From: an uncultured Flavobacteriaceae bacterium
GTDB taxonomy: Bacteria > Bacteroidota > Bacteroidia > Flavobacteriales > Flavobacteriaceae
Reading direction: 5' to 3'
Assembly (NCBI GenBank): GCA_947501845.1
Contig: CANMXP010000003.1
Coordinates: forward strand, 62,001-126,000
DNA: 64,000 nt
In this document: positions 18,441-26,383 of the stretch, piece after piece
How the letters are laid out: each line of letters begins with the position of its first letter
Position numbering within the stretch: position 1 is the stretch's first letter
The notes under the pieces: model-generated
Database searches by the model: none
What the model saw: only the letters and a program-made list of their open reading frames with translations
Told to the model about the DNA's origin: nothing
Position numbers and translations under genes: made by a program

Positions 18441-20633
18441 ATGACCATTTCTATATGGAGATATAGTCATTTAACACTGGCTATATCTTCTTCTATTTTC
18501 ATATTATTAGCTGCTTTAACAGGTGCAATTTTAGCATTTGAACCTATTTCAAATCAGCTAAAACCTTATGCGGTTAAAAATACGCAGGCGCTTTCTCTTT
18601 CTAAAACTATAGAGAATCTAAAAGCCGAATACGATGAAATAATTAGTATAGAAATTGATAAGAATGATTTTGTAGCTGCTTCAGTCTTAACCAAGGAAGG
18701 TAAAAGTGAAACCTTTTACATCAATCCGTTTACAGCTAAAAAAATAGGTGATATTATTGAAAAAGCCCCAATTTTTAAGTTTGTAACCAATCTGCACCGA
18801 TCATTGTTCTTAAAATCTACAGGGCGTGTCATCATAGGTTTTGTATCATTTCTTCTGTTTTTAATAGCGATTACAGGTATGCTTTTAATTGTAAAAAGAC
18901 AAGGAGGCATTAAAAGCTTTTTTACAAAAGTTATTAAAGAAGATTTTAAGCAATATTACCATATTATTATTGGGAGATATGCTTTAATCCCTATTGTCAT
19001 TGTTACATTATCGGGTGTCTACCTATCATTAGAAAAGTTTTCTTTATTGCCCGCTAATAAAACTTCGCATGATGTAATAGAAAAATCCATTACTGAAATA
19101 CCAAACACAGAAAATGAAGATTTAAGTTTTTTTAATACGCTAGTTTTAAAAGATATTGAACGTGTTGAATTTCCCTTTTCAGAAGCTGTAGAAGATTACT
19201 TTTTTGTAAAACTTAAAGGTAGGGAATTACAGGTTAATCAATATACTGGTTGTGTAGTAAGTGAACAAAAGTATGGCTTTATAGCCTTAGTTTCAAGTTG
19301 GAGTTTGTTGTTGCATACAGGAGAAGGTAATATATTATGGTCCCTAATTTTACTATTAACCTGCATTGCTATCTTATTTTTTATGTATTCAGGTTTTGCT
19401 ATGACCCTAAATCGTAAAAATAACAGTATCAAAATAAATAACAAGTATAACAAAGATGCTGCCGAATTTATTATCCTTGTAGGTTCTGAGACTGGAAGCA
19501 CTTTTAGGTTTGCAATAGCTTTTTATAAAGCATTAATTGCTCGAGGTAAAAAGGCTTTTATTTCAGAATTGAATAATTATTCAGATTATAAAAATGCTGA
19601 ACATTTAGTTGTTTTTACGTCAACTTATGGAGATGGTGAGCCACCAACAAATGCTAAAAACTTCAAAAAATTAGTTGGTAGCATTAACCAAAACAATACA
19701 CTTCAATATGCTGTTGTAGGTTTTGGCTCTTTAGCATATAAAGGATTTTGTAAATATGCTATTATGGTGGATTCTATTTTACAATCACACCAAAAATTTG
19801 TTCCTAATTTATTACTTCATAAAATAAATAACCAATCTTTTGGCGCGTTTAAAGATTGGGTTAAATCCTGGGGGGAGAGTAAAGGTTTAGCTTTGCAAAT
19901 AGAACAGCCTAAAGAAAAAATAAAGTCTAAAAACACAATGTTGTTTAAGGTTGTTAGTCGGTCTTCTATTAATTCAGATCATTCCTTTTTACTTGAATTG
20001 GAGCCTGCACAAAAAACAAAATTCACTTCAGGAGACTTACTTAGTATATATCCAAAAAACGATCCAGTAGAGCGCTTATATTCTATTGGTAAAATACACA
20101 AAGGCATCATGCTAAGCGTTAAGAAACATGCGTTTGGATTATGCTCAAATTACCTCAATGAACTTAAAGAAAACGATATGGTATTAGCAGAGATAAAACA
20201 AAATAAAGATTTTCATTTTCCTACTTCGGCAAAAGAAGTAGTTATGATAGCCAACGGAACTGGAATGGCCCCCTTTTTAGGTATGATTAATAATGAAAAT
20301 AGCAAAGAAGCAAAAACATACTTGTTTTGGGGAGGGCGTACAAAAGATTCTTATAAAATGTACTCAAAGTATATTGATGAAGCTTTTTATAACAAAAAAC
20401 TATCAGGTGTTTATTTGAGCTTTTCTAATGAAGAGAGCCAAAAAAAATATGTTCAGAACTCAATTATGGAAAAAGCAGATTTAATAAGTCGCGTTTTAAA
20501 AAATAATGGCACTATTATGATTTGTGGATCTCTAGCCATGCAAAATGGTGTTTTAGAGGTTTTAGAAATTATTTCAATTTCTAAACTGAATATCCCATTA
20601 AATAGAACCCAAATAAAATCTGATTGCTACTAA
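18441..20633 (+). CDS. PepSY transmembrane - flavodoxin - FAD/NAD(P)H reductase fusion (iron/siderophore reductase candidate)
   Basis: 730 aa. The N-terminal third is a PepSY-TM protein with four helices (about 11-33, 130-151, 178-197, 297-323) and periplasmic PepSY-like loops. Histidines H10, H119, H174 and H292 lie at helix ends and are candidate heme b ligands. The cytoplasmic part is CysJ-like: a flavodoxin domain (from about 341, LVGSETGSTFRFA, then TSTYGDGEPPTN) and a ferredoxin-reductase domain (from about 505) with RLYSIG for FAD and NGTGMAPFLGM for NAD(P)H, ending in SDCY. Electrons would pass NAD(P)H to FAD to FMN to membrane heme to a periplasmic acceptor. The setting among receptor genes suggests reduction of ferric siderophore or heme. 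Sulfite reduction is unlikely because no hemoprotein subunit is nearby. Confidence 0.85.
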   Translation: MTISIWRYSHLTLAISSSIFILLAALTGAILAFEPISNQLKPYAVKNTQALSLSKTIENLKAEYDEIISIEIDKNDFVAASVLTKEGKSETFYINPFTAKKIGDIIEKAPIFKFVTNLHRSLFLKSTGRVIIGFVSFLLFLIAITGMLLIVKRQGGIKSFFTKVIKEDFKQYYHIIIGRYALIPIVIVTLSGVYLSLEKFSLLPANKTSHDVIEKSITEIPNTENEDLSFFNTLVLKDIERVEFPFSEAVEDYFFVKLKGRELQVNQYTGCVVSEQKYGFIALVSSWSLLLHTGEGNILWSLILLLTCIAILFFMYSGFAMTLNRKNNSIKINNKYNKDAAEFIILVGSETGSTFRFAIAFYKALIARGKKAFISELNNYSDYKNAEHLVVFTSTYGDGEPPTNAKNFKKLVGSINQNNTLQYAVVGFGSLAYKGFCKYAIMVDSILQSHQKFVPNLLLHKINNQSFGAFKDWVKSWGESKGLALQIEQPKEKIKSKNTMLFKVVSRSSINSDHSFLLELEPAQKTKFTSGDLLSIYPKNDPVERLYSIGKIHKGIMLSVKKHAFGLCSNYLNELKENDMVLAEIKQNKDFHFPTSAKEVVMIANGTGMAPFLGMINNENSKEAKTYLFWGGRTKDSYKMYSKYIDEAFYNKKLSGVYLSFSNEESQKKYVQNSIMEKADLISRVLKNNGTIMICGSLAMQNGVLEVLEIISISKLNIPLNRTQIKSDCY

Positions 20634-20644
20634 ATAAAAAATGT

Positions 20645-21001
20645 ATGTGCCATAATATAAAAACGATATCAATAGTAAAAAGTGGCGAGTTATCTATATG
20701 TCTCCAATGTGATAGATATCATCTCGAATTCAACAATATTTATCTTGAATTTAATCGAAAAGAGTTCAAAAAATTTAAAGCCTATATTTTAGATATTAAA
20801 ATGGACTATTGGGAGCACAAATATGCTTTTGCAAAAGTTAAGAGGAAAATACCTATTCCTTCGATGCAACAAAACCTTATTTTAATGTTTAAGCGACAAG
20901 AGATCCTTGAATTACAAGCGCTTTTAACACATATGTCTGAAGACATTTTTTTGACATTATTAAGAACGAAGGATATTGATTATACTTTAATTTTAAATTA
21001 G
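20645..21001 (+). CDS. DUF6686 family small cysteine-containing protein
   Basis: 118 aa from the ATG at 20645 (MCHNIK). A longer frame starting at 20624 overlaps the reductase stop and is less likely. Features are an N-terminal CxH, then CLQCDRYHLEFNN, and a C-terminal helix-rich part with FKRQEILELQALL. This pattern fits DUF6686, a small cytoplasmic Bacteroidota family without assigned function. CxxC with nearby C and H could bind zinc or another metal. It lies 11 bases downstream of the reductase, and a second, related gene follows 5 bases later. Confidence 0.7.
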   Translation: MCHNIKTISIVKSGELSICLQCDRYHLEFNNIYLEFNRKEFKKFKAYILDIKMDYWEHKYAFAKVKRKIPIPSMQQNLILMFKRQEILELQALLTHMSEDIFLTLLRTKDIDYTLILN

Positions 21002-21006
21002 CCATT

Positions 21007-21369
21007 ATGGATGATATCAATACCATTTGCTACAATGATTTTGGAATCGCTTTTCAATGGAAGAGGTGTGCTGCAAAAGACTTTAACAAAATTCAGTTGG
21101 TTTTTAAAAATACAGGCTTATTCTTAAATCAAAGTGAACTAATTCAGTTTTCTCAAAATATCGAACTTGCTTTAAGTAAGGTCTATTCCTGTGATAATTG
21201 CACAGAAAAAAAACCTTCTGAATTATTTTTGTTAGAAGCTCCTAATCCACAAGTAAGTTTTGCTATGAACCATAAAGAATTAATGGAAATCCAAGATTTG
21301 ATGAAAAGAACATTGTTCTTATTGGGGTTGGATAAATTTTTAGTAAAGCAAAAAGTCCATTACTCCTAA
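21007..21369 (+). CDS. DUF6686-like paralogue of the preceding gene
   Basis: 120 aa, no signal peptide. It shares the plan of its neighbour: an N-terminal Cys (TICYNDFGIAFQWKRC), then a CDNC pair in the middle and a C-terminal helical block with MNHKELMEIQDLM that aligns with FKRQEILELQALL. It is the last gene of the iron operon. The pair probably arose by tandem duplication and then diverged strongly. Function is unknown. A metal-responsive or redox-sensing role is only inferred from the cysteines and the context. Confidence 0.65.
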   Translation: MDDINTICYNDFGIAFQWKRCAAKDFNKIQLVFKNTGLFLNQSELIQFSQNIELALSKVYSCDNCTEKKPSELFLLEAPNPQVSFAMNHKELMEIQDLMKRTLFLLGLDKFLVKQKVHYS

Positions 21370-21382
21370 ATGATATATCGTT

Positions 21383-22018
21383 TTATGGCTTTCTTATTAT
21401 TTTTTTTAAAATGGATTTTAGTTCATAAAATTGCTTTTCTTTAAATAAATAGAAATCCCCAACTCTGTTTCCATCATGAAGCTCTAAGGGTAAATCTATA
21501 GGTATAACATTATCTATATGAATATGTCTATGAGATTTTTTTTCTCTACCTAGAAAAGCTCTTTTAGTATTTGTAAATAAGTTTAATGCATATAATTGGT
21601 TTTTAAAATCAATAATAATATCAATACCATGTTCTACATCTAATATCTTATTATAAATAACTTTTGCACCATTTATAACATGCTCTTCTAAATATTTGCT
21701 AAAGTGGATGTCTCTAACTAAGGAAGGATGAGCGCGATACAATCGTGATTTAATACCCTTTAATGAAGCATTTATATCTACTGGCAGTGCTTTTTTGTAT
21801 TCAAGCCAAAGCTGTGATTGAGTTGGTATTACATTATTTTCAATAATTAAATCATAAAATGTATCAAGAAACATAGGTAAACTCATTTGCCATTCTACCT
21901 TAGAATCCCTGTAGTTATAAAATTCAAGTTTATATTGTAATATTTGGGTTATAATATCACTACTTGAAAGGTTTATTTCATCTAATAAGTTTGGGTATTT
22001 AGTAATATCAAGATCCAA
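21383..22018 (-). CDS. Hypothetical protein
   Basis: 211 aa, soluble, no signal peptide. I do not recognise the family. The N-terminal part is helical, and about residues 125-165 hold HGIDIIIDFKNQLYALNLFT, a hydrophobic-strand pattern that faintly recalls nuclease-like folds but lacks a convincing D...ExK set. The stretch REKKSHRHIHIDNVI is histidine-rich. The gene converges on the iron operon with only 13 bases between the two stops. Codon use looks like that of its neighbours. Confidence 0.6.
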   Translation of the reverse strand: MDLDITKYPNLLDEINLSSSDIITQILQYKLEFYNYRDSKVEWQMSLPMFLDTFYDLIIENNVIPTQSQLWLEYKKALPVDINASLKGIKSRLYRAHPSLVRDIHFSKYLEEHVINGAKVIYNKILDVEHGIDIIIDFKNQLYALNLFTNTKRAFLGREKKSHRHIHIDNVIPIDLPLELHDGNRVGDFYLFKEKQFYELKSILKKIIRKP

Positions 22019-22146
22019 TATCTATAGTATATAAAAAATGCTTCAAAACTAAAATACAAAATATTACATTAGATGAAATAACAAAGAAGTGAAACTATAG
22101 TGTTTTAACATAAAACTTGATATGATAAAAAATGCTTTCTTTTTCC

Positions 22147-22503
22147 TTATTTAGAATGAATAGCCATTTTTGCTGCTTCAACATTACTTTTAGAGTTGCC
22201 AATAAAGATTTGATCGCTGTTTATTATAACAGGTCTGCTTAAAAAAGTGTAATGCTCAAGGATATAGTGCTTATAGTCGCGTTCCTCTAATTGTTGGTTT
22301 TTTAAATCCATTTCTTTATAAAGCTTAGAGCGCTTACTAAAAAGAGCTTCATAACTCCCTGAAAGTTCTTTCATTTCCTCCAATTGTTTTACTGTTATTT
22401 CTTCTTTTTTAATGTCTTGTAAAACAAATTCGGAAGGCAGGTTTAAATCTTTTAATATTCTAATACAGGTACTACAGGTTTTTGAATAATATACTTTTTT
22501 CAT
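22147..22503 (-). CDS. ArsC/Spx family thioredoxin-fold protein
   Basis: 118 aa. It begins MKKVYYSKTCSTCIRIL, a thioredoxin-fold strand followed by a CxxC at residues 10-13, and continues with LQDIKKEEITVKQLEEM, LFSKRSKLYKEMDL and FLSRPVIINSDQIFIGN, the ArsC/Spx layout including the conserved RP. Family members are glutaredoxin-type arsenate reductases or Spx-like regulators. With no ars genes nearby, the substrate cannot be stated. It stands alone between unrelated genes. Confidence 0.82.
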   Translation of the reverse strand: MKKVYYSKTCSTCIRILKDLNLPSEFVLQDIKKEEITVKQLEEMKELSGSYEALFSKRSKLYKEMDLKNQQLEERDYKHYILEHYTFLSRPVIINSDQIFIGNSKSNVEAAKMAIHSK

Positions 22504-22645
22504 GTGTTAGTTTTTTAACTTGTTCATATAGTTCTCTTATGTGCAGCTCCTTAAATTATGGATGTCATTATTTATGAAAACTATTTTCAACAAAATAAAA
22601 GTAATTATATCATTTAGAAGTATATTTATCCAAAAAATAAGTAAT

Positions 22646-23110
22646 ATGAAATTCACATTCGAAGTATTGGCTAATACAAGAAAATCTCTTAAAAATATTC
22701 TAGAAAAAACAAGCTTAGAAAACTTAAATAAAATCCCAGAAACATTTAATAATAATGTTATTTGGAATATTGGCCATATTGTAGTGAGCGAGCAACTTTT
22801 AGTTTATAAACTATCGGGGTTACCAACGATGTTGTCTAACGAAATGATTGATAAATACAGAAAGGATAGTAAACCAGAAGGTTTTGTTACACAAGAAGAA
22901 GTTAATGAGATAAAAGACTTATTGCTTTCAACAATAGAAAAAACAGAAGCAGATTATAAAAACGGAATCTTTAAGACTTATAATGAATATACCGTTTCTA
23001 CAACGGGCAATACGTTAACAAATGTAGATGAGGCCTTGCAATTTGTGTTATTTCATGAAGGACTGCACATAGGGTATATTTTAGCACTTTTAAAGGCCAT
23101 TAAAATTTAA
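22646..23110 (+). CDS. DinB family protein (four-helix bundle)
   Basis: 154 aa from the ATG at 22646 (MKFTFEVL). The longest frame adds 35 residues that look like translated upstream sequence. NVIWNIGHIVVSEQLLVYKL and the C-terminal FHEGLHIGYILALLKAI provide the spaced histidines that bind a divalent metal in the DinB/YfiT fold. Some members are thiol transferases, but most have no known substrate. Its 3' end overlaps the end of the convergent lipoprotein gene by 21 bases. Confidence 0.8.
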   Translation: MKFTFEVLANTRKSLKNILEKTSLENLNKIPETFNNNVIWNIGHIVVSEQLLVYKLSGLPTMLSNEMIDKYRKDSKPEGFVTQEEVNEIKDLLLSTIEKTEADYKNGIFKTYNEYTVSTTGNTLTNVDEALQFVLFHEGLHIGYILALLKAIKI

Positions 23111-23812
23111 AAGAGAGTTGACTTCTTCATAAGGAATTGTAAACTCAATAATGTCTATGGAGTATGGTGCTACTTCGTTAGTATTATAAAGTAAGACCAT
23201 ACCAGCGTCGCTATAAGCTATATTTGATGGTAATTTGAAAGTGTTAGTAGTTTCTAAAACAGCTTCTTTTTCTTCAATGGTTTTATCAAAGTATACATTA
23301 GCTATTTTTTTAAAGCTTTCAATATCTTTAAATAATTTGTCATTAGGAATTAAATGTCCTGTTTTAGATTCAAAATTTAAGAAAGAAATATTTAATGCCC
23401 CATGCGCTCCACCAGTGTTAACATAAGATGTTAAAGCAATGCTTATAATTTCTAAAGATTGAAATAAAATTTCACCATCTATTTGTGCTTCCCATGGCTG
23501 TGTAGTTTCTGGAAAATCAGCCTTGAATATTTGAAATTCTTTATTGAATCTAGTCATGCTTTCTTCAATGGTTTTAGAGGTAATACTTTCTGACTCTCCA
23601 ATTTGTAATGATGCTATAACATTTTTAATAATTATTGAATTTATTTGATTCACAATGTTTTCATCTCCAACAGCATTCGGAATATTAACTTCAACAAGGT
23701 TACTGTTATTGGTTGAAATGTTAACTTCAGAAAATGTTAGTTTTTGCTCACCTTTACAAGCCATTAAAATGAGAAATGAGTATATAATTAAAAGAGGGTT
23801 TTTGTGAAGCAT
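23090..23812 (-). CDS. DUF3298/DUF4163 (RsiV-like) lipoprotein
   Basis: 240 aa from the ATG at 23812, which places MLHKNPLL directly before the hydrophobic core and a lipobox (LILMAC). The mature part has the DUF3298 pattern: SYVNTGGAHGALNISFLNF, then SDAGMVLLYNTNEVAPYSID and a closing FTIPYEEVNSLLN. In other bacteria this fold is found in the anti-sigma factor RsiV, where it binds lysozyme. Here it is a stand-alone exported protein without a sigma factor nearby, so a regulatory role is not supported. Confidence 0.8.
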   Translation of the reverse strand: MLHKNPLLIIYSFLILMACKGEQKLTFSEVNISTNNSNLVEVNIPNAVGDENIVNQINSIIIKNVIASLQIGESESITSKTIEESMTRFNKEFQIFKADFPETTQPWEAQIDGEILFQSLEIISIALTSYVNTGGAHGALNISFLNFESKTGHLIPNDKLFKDIESFKKIANVYFDKTIEEKEAVLETTNTFKLPSNIAYSDAGMVLLYNTNEVAPYSIDIIEFTIPYEEVNSLLNFNGL

Positions 23813-23960
23813 ATCTAAATTATTAATAAACATTAAAGATAATTATTGCTTTCAGAATTGATTAATAATTCCTCAATATTTTATATGGCGCATTTAAGTT
23901 AATTATAAATGGTTTGTATGATGCATTTATAAATATCTTTTACTGCATCGAATTTAAACT

Positions 23961-23968
23961 TACCTTTG
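23961..23968 (+). promoter_or_regulatory. -7 box upstream of metB, with a leader of about 115 bases
   Basis: TACCTTTG matches TAnnTTTG, but no clear TTG stands at the -33 position. The leader to the ATG at 24088 contains a small hairpin (ATGATT, two bases, AATCAT around 23995). It does not match any S-adenosylmethionine riboswitch that I can recall. Confidence 0.4.
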
Positions 23969-24087
23969 TATAAAGGTTTTTAAAATGAAACCGACATGAT
24001 TGAAATCATTGTTAAACACAAAGTGGAATGGCTATTTTAATCATCGAAAGTTTACATATGATAATTAAAAATTAATAGAAGTAACAC

Positions 24088-25227
24088 ATGAAGTTTAATA
24101 CAAAAGTAATACATGGAGGTCAAGAGCATGATGCCGCTTATGGTGCTGTAATGCCTCCAATTTATCAAACATCGACTTACGCTCAAACAACTCCTGGTGG
24201 ACACAAAGGTTATGAGTATTCCAGAACACATAATCCAACCAGGAATGCTTTAGAAAATGCTTTTGCAAGTATTGAAAATGGAAAGTTCGGATTGGCTTTT
24301 GGATCTGGCTTGGCTGCTATAGATGCTGTTATCAAGCTTTTAAAACCTGGAGATGAAGTTATTTCTACTAACGATTTATACGGAGGCTCTTTTCGGTTGT
24401 TTACGAAAGTTTTTCAAGATTTTGGAATTACCTTTCATTTTATAGGCATGCAAGAAGCATCAAATATTGAAGCTTACATTAATACAAATACAAAACTCAT
24501 TTGGGTTGAAACACCAACCAACCCAATGATGAATATTATTGATGTTAAGGCCGTTTCTTCTATTGCGAAAAAACATGAAATTCTATTAGCTGTAGATAAT
24601 ACATTTGCTACACCTTATTTACAACAGCCTTTAGACTTGGGTGCAGATATTGTTATGCATTCTGCCACCAAATATTTAGGGGGGCATAGTGATGTTGTTA
24701 TGGGAGCCTTGGTAGTAAAAGATCAAGAGTTAGCCGATAAGCTATACTTTATACAAAATGCTAGTGGTGCAATTTGTGGTCCGCAGGATAGCTTTTTAGT
24801 TTTAAGAGGTATAAAGACATTGCACATTAGAATGCAACGTCATTGTGAAAATGGGAAAGCCGTTGCTGAGTTTTTAGCGAAGCATCCAAAGATTGAAAAT
24901 GTATATTGGCCAGGTTTTGAAAACCACCCCAATCATAAAATAGCTAAATCCCAAATGAAAGATTTTGGGGGAATGATTTCTTTTACTACTAAAGGAAATA
25001 ATATGGAGGGATCTATCAAAATTGTGGAAAATTTGAAAGTTTTTACTTTAGCAGAATCTTTAGGAGGTGTCGAATCCCTTTCTGGCCATCCAGCAAGTAT
25101 GACACATGCAAGTATTCCAAAAGAAGAAAGAGAAAAAACAGGTGTTGTAGATTCCTTAATAAGACTTAGTGTAGGAATAGAAGATATAGATGATTTGATT
25201 GCCGATTTAAAGCAAGCTCTAGAATGA
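24088..25227 (+). CDS. metB: Cystathionine gamma-synthase (PLP-dependent trans-sulfuration enzyme)
   Basis: 379 aa, typical length. The family marks are present: YEYSRTHNPTRNALE, FGSGLAAIDAV, WVETPTNPMMNIID and the PLP lysine K195 in HSATKYLGGHSD; also ESLGGVESLSGHPASMTH near the C terminus. It joins an activated homoserine to cysteine to make cystathionine, or cleaves cystathionine; synthase and lyase are hard to separate by eye, so the symbol is provisional. It is monocistronic and converges on the outer-membrane protein gene that ends at 25232. Confidence 0.88.
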   Translation: MKFNTKVIHGGQEHDAAYGAVMPPIYQTSTYAQTTPGGHKGYEYSRTHNPTRNALENAFASIENGKFGLAFGSGLAAIDAVIKLLKPGDEVISTNDLYGGSFRLFTKVFQDFGITFHFIGMQEASNIEAYINTNTKLIWVETPTNPMMNIIDVKAVSSIAKKHEILLAVDNTFATPYLQQPLDLGADIVMHSATKYLGGHSDVVMGALVVKDQELADKLYFIQNASGAICGPQDSFLVLRGIKTLHIRMQRHCENGKAVAEFLAKHPKIENVYWPGFENHPNHKIAKSQMKDFGGMISFTTKGNNMEGSIKIVENLKVFTLAESLGGVESLSGHPASMTHASIPKEEREKTGVVDSLIRLSVGIEDIDDLIADLKQALE

Positions 25228-25231
25228 ATTT

Positions 25232-26026
25232 TTAATTCAAGTAGAATATATAACCAACATTAACCCATAATAACCAATCGTTCTTCTTATTGAATTCTAA
25301 TTGGTGATTAAGGCCATCTACCCAATCATTAAAATAATATTGTACTCTGAAATCAAGCATTAAATCCGAAAGCTTGTTAAGCTTATACCTTGCACCAAGA
25401 CTTGATACTATAGACCATGTGCTGCCAGGGGAAGCGTCTACCGATCCTGGATCCCAAAATGAATAAAAATTACTAGGTTCCAAAACATTTCCAGTTAAAA
25501 GTGGGTTAGGGTTTTGGTAAGTCGTACTTACTTCAGGAGAAAAAGAGGTGTAATGAACACCCAAACTCACAAAAGGGGCTAATCTATAGCTAAAAGATTG
25601 AAAAGAACGAATGCTAAGTGGATAGAATTCGAGCTGTGTACCGATATCTAAATTTTTAGCAACACCTTTGTGGCCTCTTAATCTATCAGCTTCAGCACTA
25701 ACTTTATTAGGGTCAACAAATTCTCCAAAATGATCAAGGTTGGTTTTGTTCCAGGATATTTCATTTCTTAATTTGAAATGATCATTGAAATAAGTATCTG
25801 TGGTATAGCAGTTACAATCTGCTCTGTAAGCGAAATTTAAATAGTGTACAATTCCTATTCCAAACCCAGTATTTCCAAAGTTTGTTTTTGAATCTGCACG
25901 ACTCCCAAAATCTGATCTAAACTGTACAGGACCTGTAATTACCCCAATTTCATGAGAAAAACCTAGTTGAGCATTGGCTGTTTGAAAAATAACAAATAAG
26001 CAAAAAGCAGAAGCTACATGTTTCAT
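25232..26026 (-). CDS. THC0290_0291 family outer-membrane beta-barrel protein
   Basis: 264 aa from the ATG at 26026 (MKHVAS); an ATG nine bases upstream is an alternative. The signal peptide ends in TANAQ. The mature protein starts LGFSHEIGVITGPVQFRSDF and has alternating aromatic strands typical of a small outer-membrane barrel, finishing in VNVGYIFYLN. I recognise this as the flavobacterial family named THC0290_0291. Its function is unknown. It is transcribed away from gdhA. Confidence 0.75.
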   Translation of the reverse strand: MKHVASAFCLFVIFQTANAQLGFSHEIGVITGPVQFRSDFGSRADSKTNFGNTGFGIGIVHYLNFAYRADCNCYTTDTYFNDHFKLRNEISWNKTNLDHFGEFVDPNKVSAEADRLRGHKGVAKNLDIGTQLEFYPLSIRSFQSFSYRLAPFVSLGVHYTSFSPEVSTTYQNPNPLLTGNVLEPSNFYSFWDPGSVDASPGSTWSIVSSLGARYKLNKLSDLMLDFRVQYYFNDWVDGLNHQLEFNKKNDWLLWVNVGYIFYLN

Positions 26027-26071
26027 GTTAAGCATAGTAAGTTTTGTTTTTTTTTGAGGCATAATTGACAA

Positions 26072-26101
26072 CAAATATAGAAAAACTCGGTGAACTAACA
26101 A
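26072..26101 (-). promoter_or_regulatory. Promoter of the outer-membrane protein gene
   Basis: On the minus strand, TTG (26101-26099), 19 bases, then TATATTTG (26079-26072). This is a near-ideal Bacteroidota sigma promoter, 37-46 bases before the candidate start codons. Confidence 0.68.
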
Positions 26102-26150
26102 ATTTTATCGATAAACTAACAAATCGTTCATGTGTTTTTCCAAATATATA

Positions 26151-26302
26151 GAAATTATTTATTGTGAATTTCAAAAAATCAATGTTTAATATAAATATAA
26201 TTAAACATTTTTAATCTTAGGAATTTTCTATTAAAAAAAATCAAAGAGTAATAAATTTTTTCGAAAAACATATTGAGATTATTTATTGCGAATTTCAAAA
26301 AA
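26151..26302. repeat. Two direct repeats of 28 bases upstream of gdhA
   Basis: The core ATTATTTATTG-N-GAATTTC followed by an A-run occurs at 26151-26178 and 26275-26302 and matches at 26 of 28 positions. The copies lie 124 bases apart. The second ends just upstream of the gdhA -7 box, as an activator or repressor site would. Confidence 0.6.
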
Positions 26303-26328
26303 AAAGAATGTGTTTTTTAAAGATAACG

Positions 26329-26336
26329 TATATTTG
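26329..26336 (+). promoter_or_regulatory. -7 box of the gdhA promoter
   Basis: TATATTTG, an exact consensus match, 47 bases before the ATG at 26384. The -33 region reads TGTGTTTT, a weak match to TTTG. Confidence 0.6.
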
Positions 26337-26383
26337 CATCCTTAAAACACCTAATCGATAAATAATAATACAATTTTGTGTGT

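Larger units (their letters stand above)
26027..26383. other. Divergent intergenic region with a duplicated 28-base element
   Basis: About 357 bases between the outer-membrane protein gene and gdhA, very AT-rich and without ORFs. It holds the two promoters and a direct repeat at 26151-26178 and 26275-26302. Confidence 0.6.

Noticed and set aside
21507-21660. Restriction-endonuclease fold in the unknown protein 21383-22018
   Set aside because: The strand pattern is suggestive, but the catalytic E-x-K is missing.
22541-22645. Longer N terminus for the DinB protein
   Set aside because: The extra residues are basic and low in complexity, and homologues begin at MKFTFE-type starts.
23969-24087. 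SAM riboswitch before metB
   Set aside because: None of the conserved segments of the SAM-I, SAM-II or SAM/SAH types could be matched.
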